NCBI GenBank assembly: GCA_965247065.1
Contig: CBDFGN010000005.1
Location: 310,001-374,000, forward strand
From: CBDFGN01 sp965247065
GTDB taxonomy: Bacteria > Bacteroidota > Bacteroidia > Cytophagales > Cyclobacteriaceae
Reading direction: 5' to 3'
Length of the DNA: 64,000 nucleotides
This document shows positions 7,587-17,390 of the stretch, piece by piece (position 1 is the first letter of the stretch; the number at the start of each line of letters is the position of its first letter). The translations under genes were made by a program, and so were the position numbers. The notes beneath the pieces were generated by a model. That model did not search any database. It was not told the origin of the DNA and was given only the letters and a program-made list of their open reading frames with translations.

Positions 7587-8690
7587 CTATTTAACTGTAA
7601 ATACAGGTTCTCCAAGTGCAGCCATATCGGGTATTACTCCCAGCCCCGGTTCAAAGGAAGCAGTCATTGTTCCCTGATCTCTCTGGGGTGCTCCCTTGGC
7701 AAAAGATACCGTGACATAACTATTGAAATCCGTTGCCGTAAAACGATAACGCTCCGGAGTTGAGTGAGCCAGATGAGCTATGGCTGCAGTGACAATATCA
7801 CCCCCCCAGCTATCCTCGATAGTCATGGCAATGCCCAGCTCAACACAGACATCCCGTATGCGTGAGGCCTTTGTTAGTCCGCCAAACTTGCTGATCTTTA
7901 TGTTAATCACATCCATGGCATGATCAGCGTAACCCTGCAGTAGCCTGGGCAAGCTATCAATGCATTCATCAAGGACAAATGGATGATCTGTTTTACGCCT
8001 TACCGACAAGCATTCTTCATAGGTGGTACATGGTTGCTCAATGTAAACATCCAAACCCTTCACGGCATTAACCACCCGGATCGCCTCATGTTTCAACCAA
8101 CCTGTGTTGGCATCGGCTACAAGAATATCGTCCGCCTCCATCACTTCCGCTACGGACCTGATTCTGTCAATATCCTCCCGGGGCCTACCTCCAACTTTAA
8201 GCTGGAACCTCCTATAGCCCTCGGCCCTATAGCTACTTACTTTCTCAGCCATTTTATGTGCCGCCTCCTGCGAAATTGCCCTGTATAGTTGGACTGTTTC
8301 CCCATACCTGCCACCCAGTAAATTACACAGCGGCTGACCGGACACTTTACCCAAAATGTCCCAACAGGCCATATCAATAGCCGATTTTACATAGAGATGT
8401 CCCTTAAGATTTCGGTCCATTATTTCATTGATCCTTCCCAAGTTGGTGGCATCCTCACCAATTAAATCTGGTCCAATTTTCCTTATCCCGGTTCGCACTC
8501 CCTCAGGATAAGATGGAAGATATGCCGAACCTAACGGACAGACCTCTCCAACCCCGTATATATCCTTATCGGTTCTGACAATCACTACCGTACTGTCAAA
8601 AACTGAAACGGATTTTCCCTCCGACCATTTATAAGACCCTTCGTGCAAGGGCAGGTCAACTTGAAAAACGGAAACGGTTTTGATTTTCAT
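7587..8690 (-). CDS. cis-3-hydroxy-L-proline dehydratase-like enolase-superfamily enzyme
   Basis: A 367-residue mandelate racemase/muconate lactonizing enzyme relative. The MLE capping domain covers residues 1-120. The barrel carries Lys165 (FQLKVGG), metal ligands Asp193 (VADANTGW), Glu218 (YIEQPC) and Asp241 (LDECID), and Lys265 (NIKISKFGG) opposite, then EDSWGGDI. The combination KVGG, EQPC and EDSWGGDI with STDF/ATDFNSY near the end matches my memory of cis-3-hydroxy-L-proline dehydratases better than other MLE groups; a racemase/epimerase of a related imino acid is the main alternative. It lies 35 bp downstream of an NSS symporter in the same orientation, suggesting uptake and catabolism of one compound. 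Confidence 0.8.
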   Translation of the reverse strand: MKIKTVSVFQVDLPLHEGSYKWSEGKSVSVFDSTVVIVRTDKDIYGVGEVCPLGSAYLPSYPEGVRTGIRKIGPDLIGEDATNLGRINEIMDRNLKGHLYVKSAIDMACWDILGKVSGQPLCNLLGGRYGETVQLYRAISQEAAHKMAEKVSSYRAEGYRRFQLKVGGRPREDIDRIRSVAEVMEADDILVADANTGWLKHEAIRVVNAVKGLDVYIEQPCTTYEECLSVRRKTDHPFVLDECIDSLPRLLQGYADHAMDVINIKISKFGGLTKASRIRDVCVELGIAMTIEDSWGGDIVTAAIAHLAHSTPERYRFTATDFNSYVTVSFAKGAPQRDQGTMTASFEPGLGVIPDMAALGEPVFTVK

Positions 8691-8725
8691 ATCAATTGAT
8701 TTTTACCCCTCATAGATCGAACACG

Positions 8726-10219
8726 TTAATGATCCAATTCCATTTTTTTTACCACCCATTTGTTTAATGCTATTAATACCATAACAACGAACCCCCACTG
8801 AATGAAGTATGTCATTAGGCTTGATTGCGCAAAAGGGTTGTACCAGTCATCAGTTGCTCCATCATTAATCAACCACCAGAGTAGCAGAATCACCGATCCA
8901 ATGGGGATGAAATAGGAGATAACAATATCCCAGAGTCGATTAGTTTTGACATCGCTGGGATTGGCACTTAATATCTCCTCCCTGACCTTGCTGGCTCTGA
9001 ATTTTATAATCACAAAGGCAAAGAAACCTCCCGACAATAGCAAAGCAAGACCCCATACAAAATCCTGATTAGTTATATTGAGATTTATAGCTGAAGGAAT
9101 TCCTAAAAGGTAGCTAATGCTTACAATCAACAAGATGGCCAATGGTCTGGTCATTCCACCATCTATAAAAGATCTTACAATCATTTCCAGTTGCGCAATC
9201 AATGATGAAAAACCAGCGATAGTTAACCCCAAAAAGAAAATAATGGTAAGTGCTTTGCCAAAAAGGATTTTTTCAAATAATTGTGGCATCCAAATAAAAG
9301 TCAAACCTGTATAAGCCGGACCACTATTTTTCATGACCCCCAATATTTCGGAAGTTGAATTGCCAAATTGATTGCCAAGTATGGCAAAAACAGTCCCAAA
9401 TACCATTATGCCAGCTATCATGGAAATAAAATTATTCCCAATGCCTGTCATGATGGCATTCCTTACAATGCCAAATCTCATTTGCATATAGGCCCCATAT
9501 GTAATGAACATTCCCCAACCGGCACCTGTATCCCAAGCATTTTGGGTCAGTGCCGCTACCCAAATTCTGGGATCTCCGAGCTGCGCCCATTCAATGGTTA
9601 AAAGGTATTTGACACCCTCCATAGAACCGTCTAAGGTCAAAGCTCTTATCAACGCGATAAATATTATAGTCAATAAAATTGGTATGAGTACCTTATTAAG
9701 TCTTTCTATAGAATCTATTCCCTTCCAAATAGCAATTCCTCCAAGAGACATGACTAGTGCGTGGGTTACTAATGGCCATAAACTATCTTGGTAGTTGTTC
9801 CAGGTAGCGATTGAAATTTCTGAGGTCGTGGGCAACTCATGAATGAAGGAATAAACAAAATAGTAAACACACCAACCCAGGACTACTGAGTAAAAAAAAG
9901 TTATAGCTGCAGTTACGAATGTCATAAATGAGCCCATCCATGTAAACTTTCGACCCGCAAATTTCAATACGGAACCCACCACTCCTTTTCTGGTGCTAAT
10001 ACCTGTGGCATATTCTGCAATAATCAACGGTATACTCCACAGAAAAAGGAAAATTATCCAAACTAGAATAAAGGCTCCCGCACCGGTTTCGCCTCCATTT
10101 TGGGCAACAATTCGTGGAAATCTCCAAATATTACCGGTTCCTATCGCTATTCCCAGTGCGCTAAGAAGGAACCCCCAGGAGGTTGAAAATCTTTGTTCTT
10201 GAGTTTTGTTTTCAGGCAC
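8726..10219 (-). CDS. Sodium-dependent transporter, NSS (SNF) family
   Basis: A 497-residue polytopic membrane protein with about 11-12 hydrophobic segments. The NSS signature GTGNIWRFPRIVAQNGG lies in helix 1 (residues about 22-40); LIIAEYATG follows in helix 2, and a conserved WDTGAGWGMFITYG segment around helix 6 or 7 helps bind substrate and sodium. NSS proteins import amino acids or related zwitterions with sodium. It is the first gene of an apparent two-gene operon with the hydroxyproline dehydratase-like enzyme, so an imino or amino acid substrate is plausible. The upstream region carries the composite dispersed repeat at 10324-10522. Confidence 0.92.
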   Translation of the reverse strand: MPENKTQEQRFSTSWGFLLSALGIAIGTGNIWRFPRIVAQNGGETGAGAFILVWIIFLFLWSIPLIIAEYATGISTRKGVVGSVLKFAGRKFTWMGSFMTFVTAAITFFYSVVLGWCVYYFVYSFIHELPTTSEISIATWNNYQDSLWPLVTHALVMSLGGIAIWKGIDSIERLNKVLIPILLTIIFIALIRALTLDGSMEGVKYLLTIEWAQLGDPRIWVAALTQNAWDTGAGWGMFITYGAYMQMRFGIVRNAIMTGIGNNFISMIAGIMVFGTVFAILGNQFGNSTSEILGVMKNSGPAYTGLTFIWMPQLFEKILFGKALTIIFFLGLTIAGFSSLIAQLEMIVRSFIDGGMTRPLAILLIVSISYLLGIPSAINLNITNQDFVWGLALLLSGGFFAFVIIKFRASKVREEILSANPSDVKTNRLWDIVISYFIPIGSVILLLWWLINDGATDDWYNPFAQSSLMTYFIQWGFVVMVLIALNKWVVKKMELDH

Positions 10220-10703
10220 GTTTAGTTAAGTTAATGGAGTAGACCCCGGAGGCATATTCCTCCTAAAATATTCAAACATCGTCTTTCGTAGATGTAGTGA
10301 ATTATTCCCCCTTTCATAACCTCAATTTGTCAATGAAAGGTATAGAATCCCAAATTTGGAATTGTCAGTTATGAAACTGTCTCGGAATGCGCGGTGGACA
10401 ATTCACTCAAAAGTGCTCAAAATTGTTGTATCAGGAATTGTACCCAAGAATATCTGGCTTTTGCAAGTAATTGATTGTCAGTATTTAATAAGAGTGAAAT
10501 TCTGATCTCAGCTGATCACGAACAGCCCCTATTTTGGGACTTTTTTGTTTGTTTGAAGTTTCCAGGACCCTTTTTGTTAATTAGCCCACCATACGGTCCA
10601 AACCTGGTGGTAGCAGCATAACAATTGGTGACGGGCCGAGGAAGATCATAATTGGCTAACTTCAAAGTCACTAGTCGACCAATTATAAAGGGAGGAACTT
10701 CAT
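10220..10703. other. Intergenic, carries the composite dispersed repeat
   Basis: No coding region accepted. It separates the 5' end of the NSS gene from a truncated rhodanese gene and contains repeat types A and B in tandem (10324-10522). A 68-codon minus-strand open frame at 10516-10722 has no family features. Confidence 0.5.
10324..10522 (+). repeat. Composite dispersed repeat (type A then type B)
   Basis: 10324-10392 matches type A copies at 281-320 and 1331-1384 (TATAGAATCCCAAATTTGG, then TTATGAAACTGTCTCGGAATG). 10401-10522 matches the type B copy at 7219-7340. This is the only place in the window where both blocks are joined, so the full unit may be about 200 bp and the others truncated derivatives. 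Confidence 0.75.
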
Positions 10704-10970
10704 ATGACCTATGCCAATGCAAATTTTCTTGTAGAACTAGATTGGCTCTTAGAGCGCAAGGATGAGCCTAATTTAGTCATCGTAGACTGCCCCGGGGAAT
10801 ATTACTCCTTTACCCGTGCTCACATTCCCGGAGCAGTGTGTCGTCCGGAACATTCGTACGTCAAAGGCAAAGATGCGGAGGACAACATTTCGTTGCATCT
10901 ACCCAATCTGACCATTATTACTTCAACTTTTCCTCAAAAAAATCAACGGTCCGTTGCCAGGCCAGTTTAG
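10704..10970 (+). pseudogene. Truncated rhodanese-type sulfurtransferase
   Basis: Residues 1 to about 69 read as the start of a two-domain thiosulfate/3-mercaptopyruvate sulfurtransferase: a strand with NLVIVDCPGEYYSFTRAHIPG, where the family has D-x-R at the helix cap, then AVCRPEHSYVKGKDAEDN. The similarity stops near base 10911. The remaining codons run through the 3' end of the opposite-strand dienelactone hydrolase gene (stop at 10918). The catalytic-cysteine domain is absent, so it cannot be an active sulfurtransferase. The abrupt join to the convergent gene looks like a rearrangement breakpoint. Confidence 0.7.
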
Positions 10971-11804
10971 CCGCAGCTGGATCGAAGCGACCGGTGGTGT
11001 CATTGTGAAAGCCATGATTTACTGCCGGGTACATGTATGCCGTGTATTCCTTGTTGTGCTCTTTCAAAGCGGCCTCAAAGCTCGGCCAGCCTTCATTGAC
11101 CCGGGTGTCCAGTTCAGCGAAATGCAGAAGGAGAGGTGCCTTTATCTTCGAAACCGACTCAGAGGATGGTTGTCCTCCATAAAAAGGAACCGCGGCCTTG
11201 AGATCGGGAACTTCGACGGCCATCATATTGGAAATCCAACCTCCAAAGCAAAATCCAACAACACCAATGTTTCCAGTACATTCCTGATGACCTTTCAGGT
11301 ATTGATAAGCGGCAATAAAGTCTTGAAGCATCTCATTGCGGTTCCGCTGGCGCTGAAGGGTCCGTCCTTCATCATCATTCCCGGGATATCCACCAAGAGG
11401 AGTTAGGGCGTCAGGCGACAAAGAGATAAATCCAGCCAGGGCGGCGCGTCGGCCCACATCGGCGATGTGGGGATTCAGTCCCCGATTTTCATGGACCACC
11501 ACGACGCCGGGCAACTTGCCATCAGCATCAACCGGCCGGAAAGCTGGCCCCGGATCTCACCTCCACCTTGGGGGGAACTGTAATTGATAAATTCAGTTGT
11601 CAGCCTGGGATCATCGGGTTGAATTTGAATGTTATCATGGTAATTCGGCATGATGAAACTGAGCAGGGATGCTACCGTAAGTCCACCCACTGCATAAGTA
11701 GATAACCTGTCCAGGAATTGCCGCCGGTCGATCCGACTGTGAGCGTAGTCATCGTACAGGTCAAATACTTCTTGGCTGACGTCTTGTTTGCTAATTCGTT
11801 TCAT
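10918..11804 (-). pseudogene. Dienelactone hydrolase family protein (YghX-like), frameshifted
   Basis: The N-terminal part (11804 down to about 11540) has a twin-arginine-like leader (SRIDRRQFLDRLSTYAVGG). The C-terminal part has the alpha/beta hydrolase fold with nucleophile Cys in GVVGFCFGGW, Asp in ELDTRVN and His in VNHGFHN. They are joined by a one-base deletion near 11540, in the CTTTCCGG context on the coding strand. Restoring one base gives 888 bp and continuous QLS-RPVDADGKLPGVVVVHE. The intact product would be about 295 residues, exported by Tat, hydrolysing a lactone- or ester-like substrate. As written, translation ends early in a 109-residue product. Confidence 0.85.
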
Positions 11805-12608
11805 AATGATCAGGTTACCTAAATTTTACTGGCAATATCAATATTACAGTATGACTAATCCAGCCAAGTGTGAAATAGACCCCTCTTGCAAGTTGCGGTT
11901 TTCCACAAAAACTTCCAAAAGAGGAAATTACGAACCAAGGGGCGCGGACCGCCATAGCCAAAGCGACGGAGGCCTTTTTTAACTGGGGCCGAAAAACCAA
12001 TCTACTAGCCCCAGATTCTTAGCAATATCCAAATCGCATATTCCGAACCAAACCAATTCTGCATTTTCTAAAAGGACCGGGGCAATTTGGCTTAGGTTTC
12101 ATAATTGAGAACGCCGAAGGATTATCCGTGTCATCCCAAGGCCTGGTTATGGTTGCTGAACCCATTTTCATACATTCGCTTTTCGGCGCTGGTACTGCTA
12201 TGAAAGTGGCTCCCTCAACCTCCCTGGGAGTCTTTCTGGTTTTCCCTCTTAGTTTCCTTACCGAGAAGCCAGATATCTATTCTGCAGTCGATTTGTGACG
12301 GATGCAAAAATCGCTCGAATTTGACACGGTTTGGAAACGGTCCTGTTTCAATGACAAATACAGCTACTGTTGGATGCGGCAATGTCGGCTAGGTGTGTCC
12401 GTAATATGAAGAACCACCCGAATAAAAAAAGTGGTCAAGATGAAAATAGTTATGACATTGACTATGTGTCCTAGATCCGTGGGCAATATCATCCAGACTG
12501 GGTGGCAATTTGATAGGAATCTCAAGATAACCAGATAAAGGCTGTATATTCATACTAATGCTGTTATGGTATTACGCTCAATTATTATTATCTAAAATGT
12601 AGGCACTT
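11805..12608. other. Long gene-poor stretch with possible remnant
   Basis: About 800 bp without an intact gene. Short open frames at 11788-11982 (plus) and 11815-12000 (minus) overlap each other and lack family signatures. A possible serine-hydrolase remnant lies at 12083-12150. The remainder has no visible signal and may be decayed coding DNA. Confidence 0.5.
12083..12150 (+). pseudogene. Possible remnant of a class C beta-lactamase-like serine hydrolase
   Basis: Read from 12083 the plus strand gives QFGLGFIIENAEGLSVSSQG, which recalls the FGLGF..E...G.....G segment before the catalytic HSG/WGG region of serine hydrolases. Beyond about 12150 the frame and similarity are lost. The call rests on one short motif. 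Confidence 0.3.
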
Positions 12609-13526
12609 ATGAAATCGCCATTTCAAGTAAATGTTATTGTCGTGGTACTACTGTCACTGATTGTGACCGGAACGGTTCTAACGGGTGAAACCAAGAAGAA
12701 TATGGTTACTGACAACGTAGCTTATTCCACGCCTGAAGCACCTTATTCCACCCCGGAATCAGTTGAGTACTATGCAGCCGAGGATGTTTATCTGGTCACC
12801 AATATTAACGGCTGTCCATTTGCGGCCGACGGCAATGGTTTCATCTCGAAAGTCAAACCCGATGGTAATCTGGTTGACCTTAAATGGATCGATGGCACAA
12901 AAAAGGGCGTAAGTTTGAATGCGCCCAAGGGAGCGGCCATTATAGGAAACAATCTTTTTGTAGCCGATATCAACCAAGTCCATATTTTTGAGCTACCTAA
13001 TGGCCAACAAAAAACATCCATTACGATTAAGGGAAGTACTTTTCTAAACGGAATCACGCCAGGGGCACATGATGACCATGGGTACGTCACCGATAGTGGC
13101 TTTAACGACGGATTCACAGCATCAGGTACCGACGCGATCTACAAATTCTGGGCCAATGGCAAGTACGAGGCGATTGTCGAAGACCCAGAAATGGGCCATC
13201 CTAATGGAATCCTAGCAGACGGAAATAAGCTCATTGTCGTGACATTTGGGACAGGCCAGGTATTCAGCATCGACGAACAGGGCAAAAAAGCTGCCATGCC
13301 AACCCCGCCCCAAGGCGGGCTTGATGGTTTGCTGAATTTGAAGGATGGTCGTTTTGTGATTTCCAGTTGGGGTGGTTCGGCAATCTATTTTTTAAATAAG
13401 GACAATACATTCAGTGTTCTTATGGACTCTCTAGATGCACCTGCAGACCTGGGTTTCGACACCAAACGAAATCGCGTACTGGTTCCCTTATTCAAACAGA
13501 ATAAGGTGGTTTTTCTGCCACTTTGA
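12609..13526 (+). CDS. SMP-30/gluconolactonase-like exported beta-propeller protein
   Basis: 305 residues. Residues 1-26 form a signal peptide or anchor (VIVVVLLSLIVTGTVL). The rest consists of repeated four-strand blades: YLVTNINGCPFAADGNGFIS, LFVADINQVHIFELPNG, GYVTDSGF, HPNGILADGNKLIVVTFGTG and DGLLNLKDGRFVISSWGG, the last typical of SMP-30/LRE-like propellers. Such proteins include calcium-dependent lactonases, but several metal-ligand positions cannot be assigned here, so a sugar- or lactone-binding role is equally possible. It lies 173 bp upstream of the SSS transporter in the same orientation and may share its substrate. Confidence 0.8.
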   Translation: MKSPFQVNVIVVVLLSLIVTGTVLTGETKKNMVTDNVAYSTPEAPYSTPESVEYYAAEDVYLVTNINGCPFAADGNGFISKVKPDGNLVDLKWIDGTKKGVSLNAPKGAAIIGNNLFVADINQVHIFELPNGQQKTSITIKGSTFLNGITPGAHDDHGYVTDSGFNDGFTASGTDAIYKFWANGKYEAIVEDPEMGHPNGILADGNKLIVVTFGTGQVFSIDEQGKKAAMPTPPQGGLDGLLNLKDGRFVISSWGGSAIYFLNKDNTFSVLMDSLDAPADLGFDTKRNRVLVPLFKQNKVVFLPL

Positions 13527-13699
13527 GAACAACAACCAAGGCACTCTTCGCAAAAACGTCCATTGATCGCTAGTGAGCTATAATTTAGGCCTGCACATTT
13601 TGGGATTGGTTCCCGAGCCCATTAGAGACCAACCTCGCTCATAGATTTAATTGCAGCATCGTTCACAAATTCCTGGCGGATAATCAAATCGTTTTTTTG

Positions 13700-15536
13700 A
13701 TGGAACATCTTTCCCTGGAAACATTAGACTATGTAGTTATTATTGGCTATTTCATTTTACTGAGTGGAGTAGGGTACGGTGTTGGGAAAAAAGAGAAAAA
13801 TATATCCGATGACTACTTTCTTGCAGGCCGATCGCTTCCGTGGTATGTCGTAGGGACATCGCAAGTAGCCTCTAATATTAGTTCTGAGCAGTTTGTCGGA
13901 GTTATGGGCTCGGCCTTTGTTTATGGAATATGCGCAGCGGTATTTTCGTGGGGAAACATAGGTTCTTTCTCTTTGTTGATCTGGTTTTTCATTCCCTTTT
14001 TGTTGGCCTCAAGGGTATTTACCATCCCGGAATTTTTAGAAAAGAGATTTAGTAATTCCCTGAGACAATTTTTTGCAATTGTTTCTATCATAGCCAACGT
14101 AGTGGCCTTTCTTGCTGCGGTGTTATATATAGGTGGTATTGTTGTTACAGAAATTGTTGATTTCGGGATAGCAAATACCACGCTACCCTTTGTAGATGCG
14201 AATGGTGCTTTTTTTGAGATAGAATGGAACTTACTTATTGCAATCGTAATCTCAGGAATACTATCCGGGGTATGGGCTATTTACGGAGGTTTGCGTTCCG
14301 TAGCCTAGACTGATTTTATAACCCTTATTGTAATGTTTTTGGGAGGTATTGCCGTTACCTGGTTAGGCTTACAATGGCTTTCGGGAGATGCTGGTTCTAT
14401 TGTTGACGGGTGGGGTATTATGATGGAAAGAAATAGGGCAGCAGCAGGTGCGTGGCTGGAAGCAGCTTCAAAACACGCAGACCAAATAAACGGTTACATT
14501 GAATCCGGAACTACCGATAGATTATCAGTTATTCAGCCCAAAACACATTCTTTCACGCCCTGGACTTCACTAATATTATTGACGTTCTCAATAAGTATCT
14601 GGTACAATGTCATTAACCAATTTATGATCCAACGTGTATTAGGTGCGAAAGATATGTGGCACGCGCGTATGGGGATGGTCCTGGCGGGATTTATTAAGAT
14701 ATTTACGCCATTTATATTGGTTGTCCCGGGTTTGATATTGTTTGCTGCGAAACCGGAGTTGATGCTTGCAGACTGGGACACTGTAAGAATCACCTCGGAT
14801 AAAGTCTATGTGATATTATTGAAGTCCTTTGTTCCGGCAGGATTAGTTGGTCTTTTCTTGGCAGCCTTATTCGGGGCTATTCAATCTACTGTGAACTCAG
14901 TCCTTAATTCTACCTCGACCATCTATACCATAGATATTCATAAGCGGTTAATTAACCCAAAAGTTTCCGAGAAGAGTTTGATAAGGATTGGAGTCCGTTC
15001 CTCCATACTGGTGTTATTCATAGCTATTTGTATTGGCTATGGAATAACCTATTACAAATCGGAAAACTGTATACATTCAGACCTTATACGCATTTTTTGC
15101 GCCGCCTTTTGCAGCGGTCTTTCTTTTGGGAATTGTTTCTCGTCGGATCAATTCAAAGGGGGCCTTGGCTGGGGTATGTTCAGGTTTTATTCTTGGGTTC
15201 CTGTTGAATTTTTATTCCAATAATTATTTGTTGGTTTGGGCAAAAAATATAGGAATGGGTGATGCGGCTTATTATCTCAATCCTGATCACTTGCCCTGGG
15301 CTAAACCCTTCTTAAATCAGGCCAGCATAAATTGGGTGTTTTGTGTATTGGTATGTTCGCTAATTAGTATAATGACAGCACCGCCCAGAGCAGAACAGGT
15401 GACAGATGATCTTGCGATCAATTGGAAAAAGTTAAACATTTTCAATGGGCTAGGAGGTAAGTGGTACAGAAGCGTATTGTTCTGGTGGTTGTGGTTTGCC
15501 GGGTTAATAATCTTTTTGTTTTGGATGTTCCGGTAA
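13700..15536 (+). pseudogene. Sodium:solute symporter (SSS/SGLT family), two disabling lesions
   Basis: A roughly 611-residue symporter interrupted twice. First, the in-frame TAG at 14306-14308 falls where the family has Trp (SVA-W-TDFITLIVMF); upstream and downstream parts are in the same frame, so this is TGG to TAG. Second, one extra base near 15066-15068 shifts the frame before YIQTLYAFFAPPFAAVFLLG. With both corrected the gene is 1,836 bp. Family features include ISDDYFLAGRSLPWYVVG near the start, IYGGLRSVA and STVNSVLNSTSTIYTIDI. It would import a sugar, polyol or similar solute with sodium. The start is taken at ATG 13700; a TTG precedes it directly. Confidence 0.88.
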
Positions 15537-15690
15537 ACATAAATGCAACTAAAGGATCATATAGCAATAATTAGAGGGGCTCAGGGGATATTGGATCCGC
15601 AAGTGCTACTGAATTGGCTAGTTGCGGAGTTGAGATTGGAGGGCTGAGCTTAGGTAACCTCGACATTAGATAATAGAGTTTGAGAACCTT

Positions 15691-17076
15691 ATGAGTTTAC
15701 AGTCAATATTCAAAGGCAATATTGGTTTTGGCAGGCGGGATATAACCCCGCCTCCGGGCATCTATTCAAGGTGTTGGGGTGCTGCCAAATTTGACGGTGC
15801 AAAAGGCATTCATAAACCGTTAAATGCTACTGCCATGGTTATGGCTGTTGAGCACGGGCCTGAAAACTATTATGTACTTGTCAATTTTGACGGGACATTA
15901 TATGCCAACAAAGAAGATGAATGGCAAACGCGCAAAGCGGTAATAGAGGCATTGAATACAGATATTGCTCAGGTGATGATTGGTGTATCACACACGCATT
16001 CGGTCATGTTTCTGTCCCGGAATAATGCAGATAAACCCGGAGGTGATCTGGTAGTTCCATATCTGACTAAAATAAAAGAACAAATAGTAAACGCAGTTTT
16101 AGAGGCCAAAGACAATTTACAACAGGCCAGTTTAAATTGGTATAAAGGGAATTGTGATCTAGCAACGAATAGGGATTTGAAGGTTTCCGGTCACAAAGGA
16201 TACATTACGGGCTATAATCCTGAAGCTGATGCGGATGGGACAGTTTTGGTAGGTAAAGTAGCAAACGGTTCCGGTGGAGTATTGGGCATACTGGTTAATT
16301 ATGCTTGTCATCCAACTACACTGGGTTGGGAAAATGAGCTAATATCTCCTGATTATGTTGGTGCGATGAGGGAAACGATTGAGGCTCATTATCCACATGC
16401 CCTATGCATGTTTTTGTTAGGTGCTTGTGGAGATTTGGCCCCGTCCCATCAGTATACAGCTGATACAGAAGTTGCCGAGAAACATGGCAAAAAACTAGGT
16501 TTTGCAGTTTTAAGCGCCATGCATGGCTCATCTCAAAGTGAGGAGTTGAAGTTTGATAAAATCCAGGAATCAGGGGCACCTCTGGCAGTGTGGAAGCCGG
16601 AGAAGAATAAAAAGTATTCTGGAATGCTACATTCTCAAGTGGAAAGAGCACCAATTAAGATTAAACCTGATTGGCGAGATAATAATCAATTAAAAAAGGA
16701 TTTAGAACATTCCACAGATAGGATAACTCAAGAAAGATTATTGAGAAGACTAAGAGTCCAAGAGTCTCTTGGTGATACAAATGATTTTCATTTGCCAGTA
16801 TGGATTTGGCGTCTTGGAGAGGCGATCTTGGTCGGGACACAAGCGGAAGCTTATTCAAAGCTACAGATTGAGTTGAGAAAAGCGTTTCCTGATCATACAA
16901 TCATTGTCATGAATTTGATTAATGGGGCCAATGGCTACCTCCCGGAATCACATTTATATAGGGAAGATATATATTCTGTATGGCAAACCCCATTTGATAA
17001 AGGAGGGCTGGAAATACTTATCGAAACTTGTAAAAAAGCAATTCAAAAAATTTGTGATAATCCCGCTCCGGCCTGA
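15691..17076 (+). CDS. Neutral/alkaline non-lysosomal ceramidase N-terminal-domain protein
   Basis: 461 residues without an obvious signal peptide. The start FGRRDITPPPGIYSRCWG, the metal-site segment GVSHTHSVMF, then NYACHPTTLGWENELISPDY and FLLGACGDLAPSH all match the zinc-dependent neutral ceramidase-like domain. True ceramidases are larger and carry a C-terminal immunoglobulin-like domain that is missing here; many bacterial proteins with only this domain have unknown substrates, and sugar- or amide-hydrolysing roles have been suggested. It lies 154 bp after the SSS gene on the same strand, which suggests hydrolysis of a compound handled by that transporter. Confidence 0.85.
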   Translation: MSLQSIFKGNIGFGRRDITPPPGIYSRCWGAAKFDGAKGIHKPLNATAMVMAVEHGPENYYVLVNFDGTLYANKEDEWQTRKAVIEALNTDIAQVMIGVSHTHSVMFLSRNNADKPGGDLVVPYLTKIKEQIVNAVLEAKDNLQQASLNWYKGNCDLATNRDLKVSGHKGYITGYNPEADADGTVLVGKVANGSGGVLGILVNYACHPTTLGWENELISPDYVGAMRETIEAHYPHALCMFLLGACGDLAPSHQYTADTEVAEKHGKKLGFAVLSAMHGSSQSEELKFDKIQESGAPLAVWKPEKNKKYSGMLHSQVERAPIKIKPDWRDNNQLKKDLEHSTDRITQERLLRRLRVQESLGDTNDFHLPVWIWRLGEAILVGTQAEAYSKLQIELRKAFPDHTIIVMNLINGANGYLPESHLYREDIYSVWQTPFDKGGLEILIETCKKAIQKICDNPAPA

Positions 17077-17168
17077 ATTTTTGAAAATGGCTGCTCCTTA
17101 GCTCCAATAAGGATTGACGGGAAATCACCCCTTTCCCTAAATATTTCCCCAGCTTTTCTGTGCCATAA

Positions 17169-17351
17169 ATGTTAGCCATGATAACAGGCAAGATAATACA
17201 GCCGGAATCACCTTACCACCCCTGGATGGAACGCTGCTTCAGGGAAAGATCAATGGGTCTATCTTACCTTAAAGCAGACCCTTTCATAGCGCCTTTGAGA
17301 TCGGACCCCAGGTATGAAGACTTGATTATGAGGATGAATTTTCCGCAGTGA
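17169..17351 (+). pseudogene. C-terminal fragment of a TPR/TolB-type regulator or kinase
   Basis: A 60-codon frame whose middle and end, WMERCFRERSMGLSYLKADP followed by FIAPLRSDPRYEDLIMRMNF, is the characteristic last stretch of large Bacteroidota/Acidobacteria proteins with winged-helix or kinase plus TolB/TPR architecture (usual form: YLK.DP.FDPLRSDPRF..LL.RMNFP). Nothing of the parent protein lies upstream; the ceramidase-like gene ends 93 bp before it. It is a relic of a deleted or displaced gene. Confidence 0.65.
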
Positions 17352-17390
17352 TAGCCGGATCCTGGACCCCGATTCCCGATTGCCCATCAT

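Noticed and set aside
10516..10722. 68-codon minus-strand open frame
   Set aside because: Lies in repeat-bearing intergenic DNA and overlaps the start of the rhodanese fragment.
11788..12000. Two overlapping short frames on opposite strands downstream of the hydrolase
   Set aside because: Mutually antisense, no ribosome-binding site, no recognisable domain.
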